DNA of 64,000 nt from Parapristionchus giblindavisi (GCA_943737045.1 CALSFV010000275.1:124001-188000), one strand, 5' to 3'; positions 42,840 to 54,135 are shown, counted from the first letter of the stretch. The notes: a model not told the origin generated them from the sequence alone. Numbers and translations: made by a program.

Positions 42840-43437
42840 TAAACGTGCTTTGGTATAGTCAATGTTTCAAATAAGAGGTTGAAGTGGACAGACCACTTCC
42901 CAGACGATCGATAATAACTGCGCAACCTAGTGATCTACCGGAATAGAGATACACATGCGCCTCTATTACTCTAACCATTCTTCACTTCCTCTTAGTCGAC
43001 TCACGTCAATAGATATATGAGGATGACCGACGACTTAAGGAATAAGGATTCAATCGATTGGACTTAAGGATATGTAAGTACGTATTATTGTACACATACT
43101 AGTTTTACTTGCTAAACGATATATGCATGAATTTGGAAATATTAGACCAATTCGAATATATTCATATAGTTTTTATGTATATAGTTTTCATATATATGTT
43201 CACATTTTCATGTATATGTTCACGTTATTGTATTATTACTAACCATAGAAATGAGATTTTGCATGCTTTACCTATAGAAACTATCATAATCAACCCTTTT
43301 GCAATCTAACTCAATGGGGGTTCTACTGAAGATGGCCAACCCCATTGGGAGAGGTTCACTGTCTAGAACCTAATGGCCGAAACAGTGAATCTCGCCTCTA
43401 CTTGTAACTACTTTAGATTCAATAATATCTAATTTTA
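42840..43437 (+). mobile_element. 3' region of the Penelope-like element
   Basis: About 470 bp of AT-rich non-coding sequence after the RT stop, then the hammerhead-like fold at 43312-43393. The 3' boundary is not certain; it lies before the foldback element starting at 43466. Penelope elements commonly carry hammerhead motifs in their terminal repeats, which fits the position. I find no matching second terminal repeat upstream of 41,691. Confidence 0.6.
43312..43393 (+). ncRNA. Hammerhead-type ribozyme core formed by two kissing hairpins (candidate)
   Basis: Hairpin 1: CAATGGGG (43312-43319) pairs with CCCCATTG (43340-43347). Hairpin 2: 43351-43362 pairs with 43382-43393 (12 bp, one GU). 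The loops pair twice: 43320-43325 with 43364-43369 (stem I) and GGCCA 43334-43338 with TGGCC 43374-43378 (stem II). The junction then holds CTGAAGA (43326-43332, = CUGANGA), GAAA (43379-43382) and TC with C17 at 43363. All conserved hammerhead positions are present, with cleavage predicted between 43363 and 43364. Oddities: strand order differs from types I-III, and U43333 is an extra base next to stem II. Confidence 0.65.
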
Positions 43438-43465
43438 TGAGTACATTTACATATTAAACTATTAC

Positions 43466-45141
43466 ATATGAGAGGAATCGCCAGAGGTTCGACCACCCCC
43501 CGGACATAGAAAATTCGACCCCCTGAAAAATTCAGATTAAGTACTTTGAACGATGCTCTATCGAACTGCGTTGGCCGAATTTGCATATCTGCTCTCATTT
43601 TCGAATAGCGGTAGGTCAAAGTTGGCAGGTACGGTTTTTTTGGCTCGAGTGTGCGTCAAAAAAATGATCATAACTCCGTTCAAAATAATGATAGACACTT
43701 TTTCAAAAAAAGAATCGAAAGAGGAGATCTTGCGCAACATTTTCCATTTGATGACGTCATTTTTCGACCATGCGCCGGTGCTGGGCGGTCGGTTTTATGA
43801 AAAAGTGACGTAACTTTCCTAATCGGAAAAAGTGCACTTTTCTTCTATGCGCGTTTTGTTGCACCCATATGTGTCTAAAAATGACCCAAGTTTCAGAGGA
43901 TTTCCGAATTGGAAAAAAAAGCGTTGATTTTAGTGACGCGACCTCGGCTTATTCCTTTATTTAGTGACGCGACCTCGGCTTATTCCATTATCAAGAAACA
44001 GCAAAGGAGCTAAAATGACTCAAAAGCATCCGAAAAAACATTACGAGATCAAAATACCCATATATGACAGTTATTTGAAACACAAAATCACCAAGTTCCG
44101 AAAAATTTGAAAAAAAACCGTATTTTGCTTTTCCCCGTGGAAAAAACGTTTCAGTAATGTTAATTAGTCTTTATAATATTTCTTATAATGTTTTTGAACA
44201 TTTATGTTTTTGGAAGTGAAGGCCTACCTGCTCTTAGAGCCGAGATATTCGCCATCGAAATTACACGCGCGCGCCCCAACTCCGCGCGACCGCTCATCAT
44301 CTGCTCTCTCACTCCCACACGCTCTTTCGTGAACAGACAGGGAGAGAAAAAAAGAGTTTCGTAAATTCGGTCAACTTGAACAGCTCATCTTCACTGGGAA
44401 ACACGAATATCAGCCCGAAAGGTTGACCATTCACGAGTATGTAACTGCGCAAGCATCTCGTTCTGTCGGAATCAACATGTGGACAGCTTCTCTTGACAGT
44501 GCTGTCGCTAGTTCGATACATGATGGACCTTCTGACCTCGACCCGGGATGGGCACTCCGTGAAACGAAGAAGAGAAATACGCACGACAAGCATGCACGCG
44601 AATTAATTCGCCAGTTCTTCAAAGAGAAACGAGAAAAGGGAGAGAAGGCAAATCCGCACGAAGCGGAAAAATTCATGAAGAATGCAAAAAGAGCAGATGG
44701 ATCAATGAAGATATCTCCGAGGAATAGATTGTCCATCACTCAGATCAAATCCCTTATCAATGGTTTACTGAAGAAAGAAAATGAGAAGAAGAAGCCCGCA
44801 CACATTCCTCGCCATGATTCGACGGATGAAGAAAGTGAGGATGATGTTGAGGAGTCTGACGATGAAGATGCATTGCAACATCTCATTCTGAGACACAAGA
44901 ACGAGATATTCTGTGATGATGAGAGTGAAGAGAGCGACACCGAACAGGAAGAGCCGAACAAAAAACGTGGACGTCGTAACTAGCACTATTCATTTGATTG
45001 TCATCCGTTGTTCGCCAATTTGTCGTCCATTTCTCTTTGTAATATGTTATTTCAATGTAAATTGTTTTCAATTATGACTGATTTCTCTAATAAATGTATC
45101 TTATCTAACATTAGTTTTGACATTTTACTTCATCATTCCTT

Positions 45142-45175
<34 letters not shown>

Positions 45176-46197
45176 CGAGGAAGGTTTGGCTGGGGGGGGG
45201 CTCACACTCGTTCTTTGTTGTTCAAATGCAACTCTGTTCGCTCAGAGTTTTCTAACATCTCCATTTCGTGTAGTTGTCAGATGTTAGTCTCCCTTCTCCT
45301 TTTTTTCTCTCCCTGTCTGTTCACGAAAGAGCGTGTGGGAGTGAGAGAGCAGATGATGAGCGGTCGCGCGGAGTTCTGGCGCGCGCGTGTAATTTCGATG
45401 GCGAATATCTCGGCTCTAAGAGCAGGTAGGCCTTCACTTCCAAAAACATAAATGTTCAAAAACATTATAAGAAATATTATAAAGATTAATTAACATTACT
45501 GAAACGTTTTTTCCACGGGGAAAAGCAAAATACGGTTTTTTTTCAAATTTTTCGGAACTTGGTGATTTTGTGTTTCAAATAACTGTCATATATGGGTATT
45601 TTGATCTCGTAATGTTTTTTCGGATGTTTTTGAGTCATTTTAGCTCCTTTGCTGTTTCTTGATAATGGAATAAGCCGAGGTCGCGTCACTAAATAAAGGA
45701 ATAAGCCGAGGTCGCGTCACTAAAATCAACGCTTTTTTTTTCCAATTCGGAAATCCTCTGAAACTTGGGTCATTTTTAGACACATATGGGTGCAACAAAA
45801 CGCGCATAGAAGAAAAGTGCACTTTTTCCGATTAGGAAAGTTACGTCACTTTTTCATAAAACCGACCGCCCAGCACCGGCGCATGGTCGAAAAATGACGT
45901 CATCAAATGGAAAATGTTGCGCAAGATCTCCTCTTTCGATTCTTTTTTTGAAAAAGTGTCTATCATTATGTTGAACGGAGTTATGATCATTTTTCTGACG
46001 CACACTCCAGCCAAAAAAACCGTACCTGCCAACTTTGACCTACCGCTATTCGAAAATGAGAGCAGATATGCAAATTCGGCCAACGCAGTTCGATAGAGCA
46101 TCGTTCAAAGTACTTAATCTGAATTTTTCAGGGGGTCGAATTTTCTATGTCCGCGGACCCTCCGAAACGGTCGATTTTCTCGCGATTCCTCTCATAT
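43466..46197. mobile_element. 2.7 kb foldback transposon with ~0.9 kb inverted arms
   Basis: The left arm (43466 to about 44356) and right arm (about 45299 to 46197) are near-identical inverse copies, both starting ATATGAGAGGAATCGC. A duplicated word (TTAGTGACGCGACCTCGG) occurs twice in each arm. Target duplications are not obvious. The centre carries one protein-coding region (44333-44983) and a (GA)n run (45143-45172). No recognisable DDE transposase, so it is non-autonomous or uses an unknown enzyme. Confidence 0.88.
44333..44983 (+). CDS. Putative DNA-binding protein of the foldback element (C2H2-plus-homeodomain-like family)
   Basis: The frame is open from 44333 (after TGA 44330) to TAA at 44981; the first recognisable family segment, FRKFGQLEQLIFTGKHEYQP, precedes any ATG, so an upstream exon or non-ATG start is implied. 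The segment resembles the distal half of a C2H2 finger. Then follow DPGWALRETKKR, a helical stretch ending FFKEKREKGEKANPHEAEKF, ITQIKSLINGLLKK and an acidic tail (EESEDDVEESDDED, DDESEESDTEQEEP) ending in the basic KKRGRRN. From memory this layout (MGWALK.., KADP..VA..M, LT.QQI..FFSRL) recurs in uncharacterised multicopy C2H2 proteins of fish, cnidarians and other invertebrates. Function unproven; likely DNA binding for the element. Confidence 0.6.
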   Translation, partial: TDRERKKEFRKFGQLEQLIFTGKHEYQPERLTIHEYVTAQASRSVGINMWTASLDSAVASSIHDGPSDLDPGWALRETKKRNTHDKHARELIRQFFKEKREKGEKANPHEAEKFMKNAKRADGSMKISPRNRLSITQIKSLINGLLKKENEKKKPAHIPRHDSTDEESEDDVEESDDEDALQHLILRHKNEIFCDDESEESDTEQEEPNKKRGRRN

Positions 46198-46220
46198 ATT
46201 GTTTATAATTCAACTACGTG

Positions 46221-46885
46221 CCGGCACAGTCAAAAAATCGAAATTTGGGAAATGGGGGTTCTCAAGGGTGCTGATGACGATGACCATATTCATTTTGCAC
46301 TTAGAGCTTCCGTTGAGGCCAGACGACGTAGCGTTGAATTCACGTTTTTAGTCTTTTCTCGTCACCCGATCTAGCTAAAATTTGTAGATTATTCGCTATA
46401 GGGCAGAATTTGATGGCGATCACGCCTGTGCAATTCATTTTTCATGAAAAAGATTCAGAAATTTTCAAAAATAGAATTTCTCTCAAAGGCAAAAGATATT
46501 TTTGCGAGATACATAGATCGGACCGGAATGGGTTCATGTTTCTATAGAAAAAAAATCAGCCAATTTGAGTTCCTTATCTTCGAGAAAATCAACTTTTAGT
46601 GTAGTCATTTTGCCGTTGAAGTGGAGGTAAGAGGCGAGAGAGTGTCGTATTGTGAGAGAGCAGAGAAGGTTGAAGGGAAGGGCATCCCATCCGCCCCTTC
46701 CTTCCCATGCTGCTCGCCTAACCTGCCTCTCTGCTCTCTCGTCCCACAACACTCTCTCTCTCTCCTCCATAAAATGGCTACAGTAAAAGTTGATCTTCTC
46801 GAAAATAAGGGACTCAAATTGGCTGAAAGTTTTTCTATAGAAACATGAAGCTATTCCGGTCCGATCGATGTACATATCTCGCAAA
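46221..46885. mobile_element. Partial copy of the TGGCACAGTC palindromic element
   Basis: Starts GGCACAGTCAAAAAATCG and follows the left arm and centre of 14751-15918 (TCAAGGGTGCTGATGACGAT, GGCCAGACGACGT, then inverted CTCTCTC blocks near 46,640-46,760). It stops near 46,885 before the right arm is complete. The left end lies 24 bp from the foldback element. Confidence 0.75.
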
Positions 46886-48064
46886 AATTAAGGTCAGTCT
46901 CTGTAAGAGACTGGCCCATTTGGGATTAGGATCGACTTTTTATAACAGAGGACTAGGAGAGGGGGTTCCGGAACTCGTCTCCAGGCCCAGAATGGAGGCA
47001 AACTCGGGTCAAGTTCAGGGTAGTCATGCTTATGGATGCATGTTCGAACAGCGCCGGTCCCAAATCGGTACCATATCGGGAACCATGCGCACCTGAGTTG
47101 CAAAAATGTACCGAATGCCACGCTGGGCGGAGTCTTGGAGGCCATTACCAATGGACTACCGAGCTCCAACCATTACCGATGGACTCCACGAGCTCCAACC
47201 ATTACCGATGGACTCCCCGAGCTCCAACCTTTACCGATGGGCTATCCGAGCTACAACCATTACCGATTCCGCATGCGCAATTACATAAGAGTAGCTGAAG
47301 AGAGTGTTAATTTTGATCGACACTGAAGGGAGATACAGTCTAGACTATCAGTAGTAGAGGGAGGGGAGGGAGGAGTGAGATAGAGGCGTGCGCGTACTCT
47401 ATCCAATCTCTATACATACACAGGGAAGCGGTGACGTCACACTCCCCGCTCTCGCGGCTTTAACTTATTCTCTCTCTCTCTTTGTCTCTCCCTCCCTCCC
47501 TTCTCTCTCCTTCTATATCTCCTTCTCCCCTCTCCCCTTCTCTCCCTCCCTAACCCACAATAAATATAAGGGTAAAACTAAATCCCATTATTCAGTGCGC
47601 GATCACTGATAGATTTTGTAACATTGTTTCATATTTTGAAAAAAATTAATGAGCAATCTTACTCTGATCAATGAATGTCTTCGATAAATATACGGAATGA
47701 AGGAGGTGCGCATTACTATCATGCATCATACATTAAAAAATATATAATATATCACTGCTATGATCTGTCACTGCTATGCTCTGTCATTAGTGTCACATAC
47801 TCTCACATTTTTTTTGTCAACCAGAGAGTGTTCAGAGCGGCAGCCCCGTCCTCCTTTAACTTGCCTCTTGTTCCTTTCTTGTCTTTTCCCATTATTTGTT
47901 ATTATCTACAAGATAAAGAAATGTATATAAATATGTTGCATATCGACCACAAGCGACTTTTTTCTGCTGGACTCGTTTAAGAAAATTCAAAAATATGCAT
48001 TATGAAAAGAACTACAATGAACAGCTGCAGATATGATTATGTTTTTATGGTTTGTCGATGCTTA
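46886..48064. repeat. Non-coding stretch with a 29 bp tandem repeat and a CT-rich tract
   Basis: 47150-47270 contains four units of GAGCTCCAACCATTACCGAT plus GGACTCCxC (about 29 bp); three frames are open through it only because of the repeat. 47470-47550 is CT-rich. No exon recognised in the rest. Confidence 0.75.
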
Positions 48065-49965
48065 AATATCTAGCATTACTTAGGCTTAGGCTTAGCAATA
48101 TTATTGCTTAGGCTTAGGCTTAGCACTATTTAGGCTTAGGCTTAGCAATATTTTTGCTTAGGCTTAGGCTTAGCACTATTTAGGCTTAGGCTTAGCAATA
48201 TTTTTGCTTAGGCTTAGGCTTAGCACTATTTAGGCTTAGGCTTACAAGGGAACCATAATGCATTCCCGTGGCGATATGACTAGTGACATATACCATTCGA
48301 ATCAGTATCCGATTCTGATAAGACACCGTTAATAAGCAATGTCAAAAGTTTAAGAGCTTCGAGAAAATCGATAACGAAAATCGCACAAATCCGAGCCAAT
48401 TAAGATCAACTCGGCTTTGAACTCCTATCTCACCGACCCTTGTGGTGTAGTGGATAGGGCGCTTGCATTCCATTTTGTAAGTACATGGTTCGATGCCTGG
48501 TATGCGATACTTTTTTTGCTGATTTTTTTCGAAGACTGAATAAAAGCAATATACTTTTTATGCCGTTAGCATTTGTGCCATGATACATATCGAATCAGAA
48601 GCTGAAACTTCTTAAAAGCAGACACAAAACCGCGCGAGCAAGAGATCAGAGGTTAAGCAGACGATCGATAATGATCTACAAATGATAACAATGAAACAAC
48701 AGATCTGAACTTTTGAACTTAAAAAAATCAGCAAAAAAGTCGCATACCAGGCATCGAACCATGTACTTACAAAATGGAATGCAAGCGCCCTATCCACTAC
48801 ACCACAAGGGTCGGTGAGATAGGAGCTCAAAGCCGAGTTGATCTTAATTGGCTCGGATTTGTGCGATTTTCATTATCGATTTTCTCGAAGCTCTTAAACT
48901 TTTGACATTGCTTATTAACGGTGTCTTATCAGAATCGGATACTGATTCGAATGGTATATGTCACTAGTCATATCGCCACGGGAATGCATTATGGTTCCCT
49001 TGTTAGCAATATTTTTGCTTATGCTTAGGCTTAGCACTATTTAGACTTAGGCTTAGCAATATTTTTTGCTTAGGCTTAGGCTTAGCACTATTTAGGCTTA
49101 GGCTTAGCAATATTTTTGCTTAGGCTTAGGCTTAGCACTATTTATGCTTACGCTTAGCAATATTTTTTACTTAGGTTTAGGCTTAGCAATATTTTTGCTT
49201 AGGCTTAGGCTTAGCACTATTTAGGCTTAGGCTTAGCAATATTTTTTACTTAGGCTTAGGCTTAGCAATATTTTTTGCTTAGGCTTAGGCTTAGCACTAT
49301 TTAGGCTTAGGCTTAGCAATATTATTGCTTAGGCTTAGGCTTAGCACTATTTAGGCTTAGGCTTAGCAATATTTTTGCTTAGGCTTAGGCTTAGCAATAT
49401 TTTTGATTAGGCTTAGGCTTACCACTATTTAGGCTTAGGCTTAGCAATATTTTTGCTTAGGCTTAGGCTTAGCACTATTTAGGCTTAGGCTTAGCAATAT
49501 TTTTGCTTAGGCTTAGGCTTAGCACTATTTAGGCTTAGGCTTAGCAATTTTTTGCTTAGGCTTAGGCTTAGCACTATTTAGGCTTAGGCTTAGCAATATT
49601 TTTACTTAGGCTTAGGCTTAGCAATATTTTTTGCTTAGGCTTAGGCTTAGCACTATTTAGGCTTAGGCTTAGCAATATTTCTTACTTAGGCTTAGGCTTA
49701 GCAATATTTTTTGCTTAGGCTTAGGCTTAGCACTATTTAGGCTTAGGCTTAGCACTATTTAGGCTTAGGCTTAGCACTATTTAGGCTTAGGCTTAGTAAT
49801 ATTTTTGCTTATGCTTAGGCTTAGCACTATTTAGGCTTAGGCTTAGTAATATTTTTGCTTATGCTTAGGCTTAGCACTATTTAGGCATAGGCTTAGCAAT
49901 ATTTTTTGCTTACACTTAGGCTTAGCACTATTTAGGCTTAGACTCAGCAATATTTAAATAATAAT
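48065..49965 (+). repeat. Telomere-like satellite, TTAGGC orientation
   Basis: Units of GCTTAGGCTTAGGCTTAGC followed alternately by ACTATT and AATATTTTT, giving a higher-order period of about 45-50 bp. TTAGGC is the canonical nematode telomere repeat, but here two to three telomere units alternate with short AT spacers, so it is a derived satellite rather than a pure telomere. Interrupted by a clean transposon insertion at 48245-49002. Confidence 0.93.
48245..49002. mobile_element. 758 bp palindromic element inside the telomere-like array
   Basis: Ends CAAGGGAACCATAATGC and its inverse, flanked by TTA on both sides (48242-48244 and 49003-49005); removing it restores the satellite unit exactly (GGCTTA-GCAATA). 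Each arm has a tRNA-like sequence: plus strand about 48436-48505 with TGGTGTAGTGG and GGTTCGATGCC, and its inverse at about 48745-48812. It is the same family as 18065-19306. The 3 bp TTA duplication suggests PIF/Harbinger-type insertion. Confidence 0.9.
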
Positions 49966-49977
49966 AATAATATCTAA

Positions 49978-50335
49978 ATAATGCCAAGCCTAAGCCTAAG
50001 CAAAAATATAGCTAAGCCTAAGCCTAAATAGTGCTAAGCCTAAGCCTAAATAGTGCAAAGCCTAAGCCTAAGAAAAAATATTGCTAAGCCTAAGCCTAAA
50101 TAGTGCTAAGCCTAAGCCTAAATAGTGCTAAGCCTAAGCCTAAGCAAAAATATTGCTAAGCCTAAGCCTAAATAGTGCTAAGCCTAAGCCTAAGCAAAAA
50201 TATTGCTAAGCGTAAGCCTAAATAGTGCTAAGCCTAAGCCTAAGCAAAAAATATTGCTAAGCCTAAGCCTAAATATTGCTAAGCATAAATATTGCTAAGC
50301 CTAAACCTTAATAATTCTAAGCCTAAGTCCATCAT
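49978..50335 (-). repeat. Telomere-like satellite, inverted (GCCTAA) orientation
   Basis: The same satellite on the opposite strand: AGCCTAAGCCTAAATAGTGC and AAGCAAAAATATTGCT units. It is separated from the forward array by about a dozen bases of ATAATAATAAT. Decays into isolated units before 50,335, where the flank of the duplicated 13 kb segment begins. Confidence 0.93.
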
Positions 50336-50589
50336 CTACCGTATGCGATCAGCTACCGTACTGTCATGTCTAAGATATCTTATTTTAGCCTTTATTCCAT
50401 CGTATCACAAGTAACAGGTACTGTAGTATCTCCTCCCTTTGTATTATAATGTCTACGATACTGTAGTCACACCTCCTTCTGTATTCTCATGTCTAGGATA
50501 CTGTAGTCTATCCTCCCTTTGTATTATAATGTCTAGGATACTGTAGTCACACCTCCCTCTGTATTCTCATGTCTAGGATACTGTAGTCA

Positions 50590-51820
50590 ATAATCAAGTC
50601 AATAATCAATTATCAATAAGTAGTCAATATTCTCCCCTTAATCAATCAATAATCTCCCCCTAATCAATCAATAATCTCCCCCTTAATCAACCAATAATCT
50701 CCCCCTAATCAATCAATAATCTCCCCCTTAATCAATCAATAATCATCCCCTTAATCATTCACTAATCTCCCTCTTAATCAATCAATAATCTCCCCTTTAA
50801 TCAGACAATAATCCCTCCCAAATCAATCAATAATGTCCCCCTAATCAATCAATAATCTCCCTTAATCAACCAATAATCTCCCTTAATCAACCAATAAGCT
50901 CCCCTTAATCAACCAATAATCTCCCCCTTAATTAATCAATCTATAATCTCCCCCTTAATCAATCTATAATCTCCCTTAATCAACCAATAATCTCCCTTAA
51001 TCAACCAATAATCTCCCCCTAATCAATCAATAATCTCCCCCTTAATCAATCAATAATCTTCCCCTTAATCATTCACTAATCTCCCCCTAAATCAATCAAT
51101 AATCTCCCCTTTAATCAGACAATAATCCCTCCCAAATCAATCAATAATGTCCCCCTAATCAATCAATAATCTCCCTTAATCAACCAATAATCTCCCTTAA
51201 TCAACCAATAAGCTCCCCCTTAATCAACCCCCTTAATCAACCAATAATCTCCCCCTTAATCAATCAATAATCTCCCTTAATCAACCAATAATCCCCCTTA
51301 ATCAATCAATAATCTTCCTTAATCAGCCAATAATCTCCCCCAAATCAATCAATAATCTCCCCCTTAATTAATCAATAATCCCCCCCTAATTAACCTATGA
51401 TCTCACCCTTAATCAATCAATCAATAATCCCCCCCCTTAATCAATCAATAATCTCCCTTAATCAGCCAATAACCTCCCCCAAATCAATCAATAATCTCCC
51501 CTTAATTAATCAATAACCCCCCCTAATTAACCTATAATCTCACCCTTAATCAATCAATCAATAATCTCCCCCCTTAATCAATCAATAATCCACCCTAATT
51601 AACCAATAATCTCCCCCAAATCAATCAATAATCCCTCCCAAATCAATCAATAATCTCCCCCTTAATTAATCAATATCCCCCCCCCTAATTAACCTATAAT
51701 CTCACCCTTAATCAATCAATCAATAATCTCCCCCTAATCAATCAATAATCTCCCTTAATCAACCAATAATCCCCCTTAATAAATCAATAATCCATCCTAA
51801 TCAACCAATAATCTCCGGCA
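50590..51820 (+). repeat. AATCAATCAATAATC minisatellite, copy 2
   Basis: The same 20-23 bp unit as 70-945 but about 350 bp longer, with visible internal block duplications (two runs containing AATCAGACAATAATCCCTCC around 50,800 and 51,112). Confidence 0.95.
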
Positions 51821-52171
51821 AATTTGTCTAGAGCATACAGTTGTATTCTCCTATCACCGTACACAAACAACACAATATTCCATCCCATGTCCCCAATTTT
51901 GAACTCTTTACATCAAACATGACATGAGAAAAAAACAAAACATAAAACACAATGTAAATGAGGTGAGATGAAAAAAACAATTCCGGACGAACAGTGATTG
52001 AGGGAGAAAATGTAGTTGAGCGAAGGAAGAGATTGGAGGAACAGCAGAAGAAGGAGGATGAAGGACCATCTAAATGAAAGTAATTATAATGAGTATACAA
52101 ATGTTTATGAATTGCATAGTAAAGAATCGCTGGCCTAGCTGTGATCACCCGCAGAACTTCGTTAGCCACTC

Positions 52172-52371
52172 TGGTTTTTCAAAACTAGTGGTTTACTTTT
52201 CATTCATACTTGAGGTAGACTTTCAAGTCTACTTATAGTTAGACGTAAGTTTACTGCAAGTGATGTATAATACTGTAATGCATTTCGCCAAAAGTTATTT
52301 CACTTGTAGTAAACTTGCAGTAAACGTGTATTCAGTAGCTTAATTTAAGTAGACTGCTAGTCTGGAAATAC
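52172..52371 (+). mobile_element. Short MITE-like repeat, copy 2
   Basis: Counterpart of 1290-1490 with the same GTAGACTTTCAAGTCTAC core and GTTTACTGCAAGTG arms. No coding content. Confidence 0.7.
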
Positions 52372-53545
52372 CTGAGCTTGAACAACGGGATGTACCTTTA
52401 ACATTTTTATGGTAAAGAAACTCATAGTTAGAACTTTTGTATAGACATAACTATTGTTTTAATGATTCACAATGTTTTACAGAATATTATGCAGACATGC
52501 ATTACGTGTTGTGGAGACGTAACAAGCAAAATTGTGCGTTACCATAATCCATGTAAGACACGCGGCGTTACTGTACTTTTTGCTTTGGTCAAACGACCAT
52601 TCAGAGAAAGGTGCGCTTTAGATAATAGCATAAAAGGATTTGGACAACACTCCGAAACGAGAAAGCATAGTCCAAGCTCAGACGAAATACTTTATTCGAG
52701 AATAAACTAAAATAATCTATCACCTTTCTTATTGTTAGTTCTTATCTGCGAAGAGGACGATAGGATCATCAAACCGATGAGAGACATCGACGGTAGACCA
52801 CTGTTCCAAATCCACCGTAGCCAAATCACTTCAGTCGTGGATGCTGAAAATATCAAAATGATTGTCTACCTAGCATTATCCCTCTTTCTTATTAATCAAT
52901 TGTTATTTCTTATTAATTATTAATCAATCGATATAAGACTACAATATCGCCTCATCTACAGTAATAGATCTGTCTGGGAGTACTACATAATCCAGTCATA
53001 AGCTGTCATCGTGCGAATAGCTAGGCTATCGGATTTTAAAAATGCGGTTAGGTTTTTCGATTTTCGGCAAATTTGGAATTTGGAATCAGGAGAGTCTTCA
53101 ATCATATCTTTACCAATATTGTTCACTTAATTGCTGTTGCGCCTCGGGCGTAGATATATTATAATTATAAAATAATGTCAGGTTTTTAGATTTTTGGGAA
53201 ATTTTGGCTCAAAATGTGGTCAGGTTTTCGTATTTTTTGTAACATACTTTTCGACCTATGAAGCGGGTACCCGATCAATACAAAGCTACAGTAACAAATC
53301 AGATAAGGAGTATTATTATTAGATTATCTATCCCTTTCCCTAACTATCATAATAGTATCATAATGCGAGGACTGACCCACCTTCTTCTCCTTCCTTATCG
53401 TACTGTACTCTGACAGAGGAGATATGAACAGGCACGATCCGCCACCAACTTCTTGTCTGCCTGTAAAGCATTCTTCAATCATTTTATACCATAATTAAAA
53501 TAATAATAATAAAAATATTATAATAATAATATTATTATTATTACT
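52372..53545. other. Non-coding stretch with one MITE (53004-53265)
   Basis: Counterpart of 1491-2800. 53004-53265 is an insertion absent from copy 1, with GCGAATAGCTAGGCTATCGG near the left and TTTTCGACCTATG at the right, related to 23905-24075. No gene seen. Confidence 0.55.
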
Positions 53546-53547
53546 AT

Positions 53548-53870
53548 TGCATCGTTACATTTGCCTGACGCGCCTACGCCGTCACGTAAAAAAACGTTAC
53601 ATTTGGCGACGCACGCGTCGACTTCAATTTTGGAGTGTGTTGGGTCCTAAGTGGGAAACCCTGAATGTCATCAGGGATACGGTAAAAGGTTACGGTAGCC
53701 AACCAATATTGATCGATGGTTACGGTAATTTCCTACCGTACCCCTGATGACAATCAGGGTTTTCCCCTTGGGACCCAACACACTCCAAAATTGACGTCGA
53801 CGCGCGCGTCGCCAAATGTAACGTTTTTTTACGTGACGGCGTAGGCGCGTCAGGCAAATGTAACGATGCA
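53548..53870. mobile_element. 323 bp palindromic Tourist-like MITE
   Basis: TGCATCGTTACATTTGCC ends inverted, with TAT on both sides. The arms hold GCCTACGCCGT and a larger hairpin (GACGTCGACGCGCGCGTCG, TTGGGACCCAACACACTCC). Absent from the equivalent place in copy 1 (near 2,815). Confidence 0.87.
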
Positions 53871-54026
53871 TATCCCTTCTCTTCCAAAGTCACGGGATTC
53901 GATCCCTCCCCCCAATAACTCGCTCCTGTTCTCACACCTACCTATGGCCAAGTATATTCCTCCCACTTCCCCATCTTGATCTTTGAACTCTGTGATACCT
54001 CCCCCTCTTTGAATCATACCTTCTTA

Positions 54027-54135
54027 TGCACTGTTACGTTTGCCTTACGTGCCTACGCCGTAACCCCCTCCGTAGCCTCTCCGACGCGGCGGAGGGTGTT
54101 ACGGCGTAGGCACGTAAAGCTAATGTAACAGTGCA
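54027..54135. mobile_element. 109 bp palindromic Tourist-like MITE with TTA duplication
   Basis: TGCACTGTTACGTTTGCC..GTAACAGTGCA flanked by TTA (54024-54026 and 54136-54138). Copy 1 has the empty site 'ccttcttacgat' near 2,972, so the insertion postdates the segmental duplication. Confidence 0.92.

Noticed and set aside
43553..43813. 86-codon frame repeated at 45841-46101 on the other strand
   Set aside because: Both are the inverted arms of the foldback element; the identical frame reflects arm identity, not selection.
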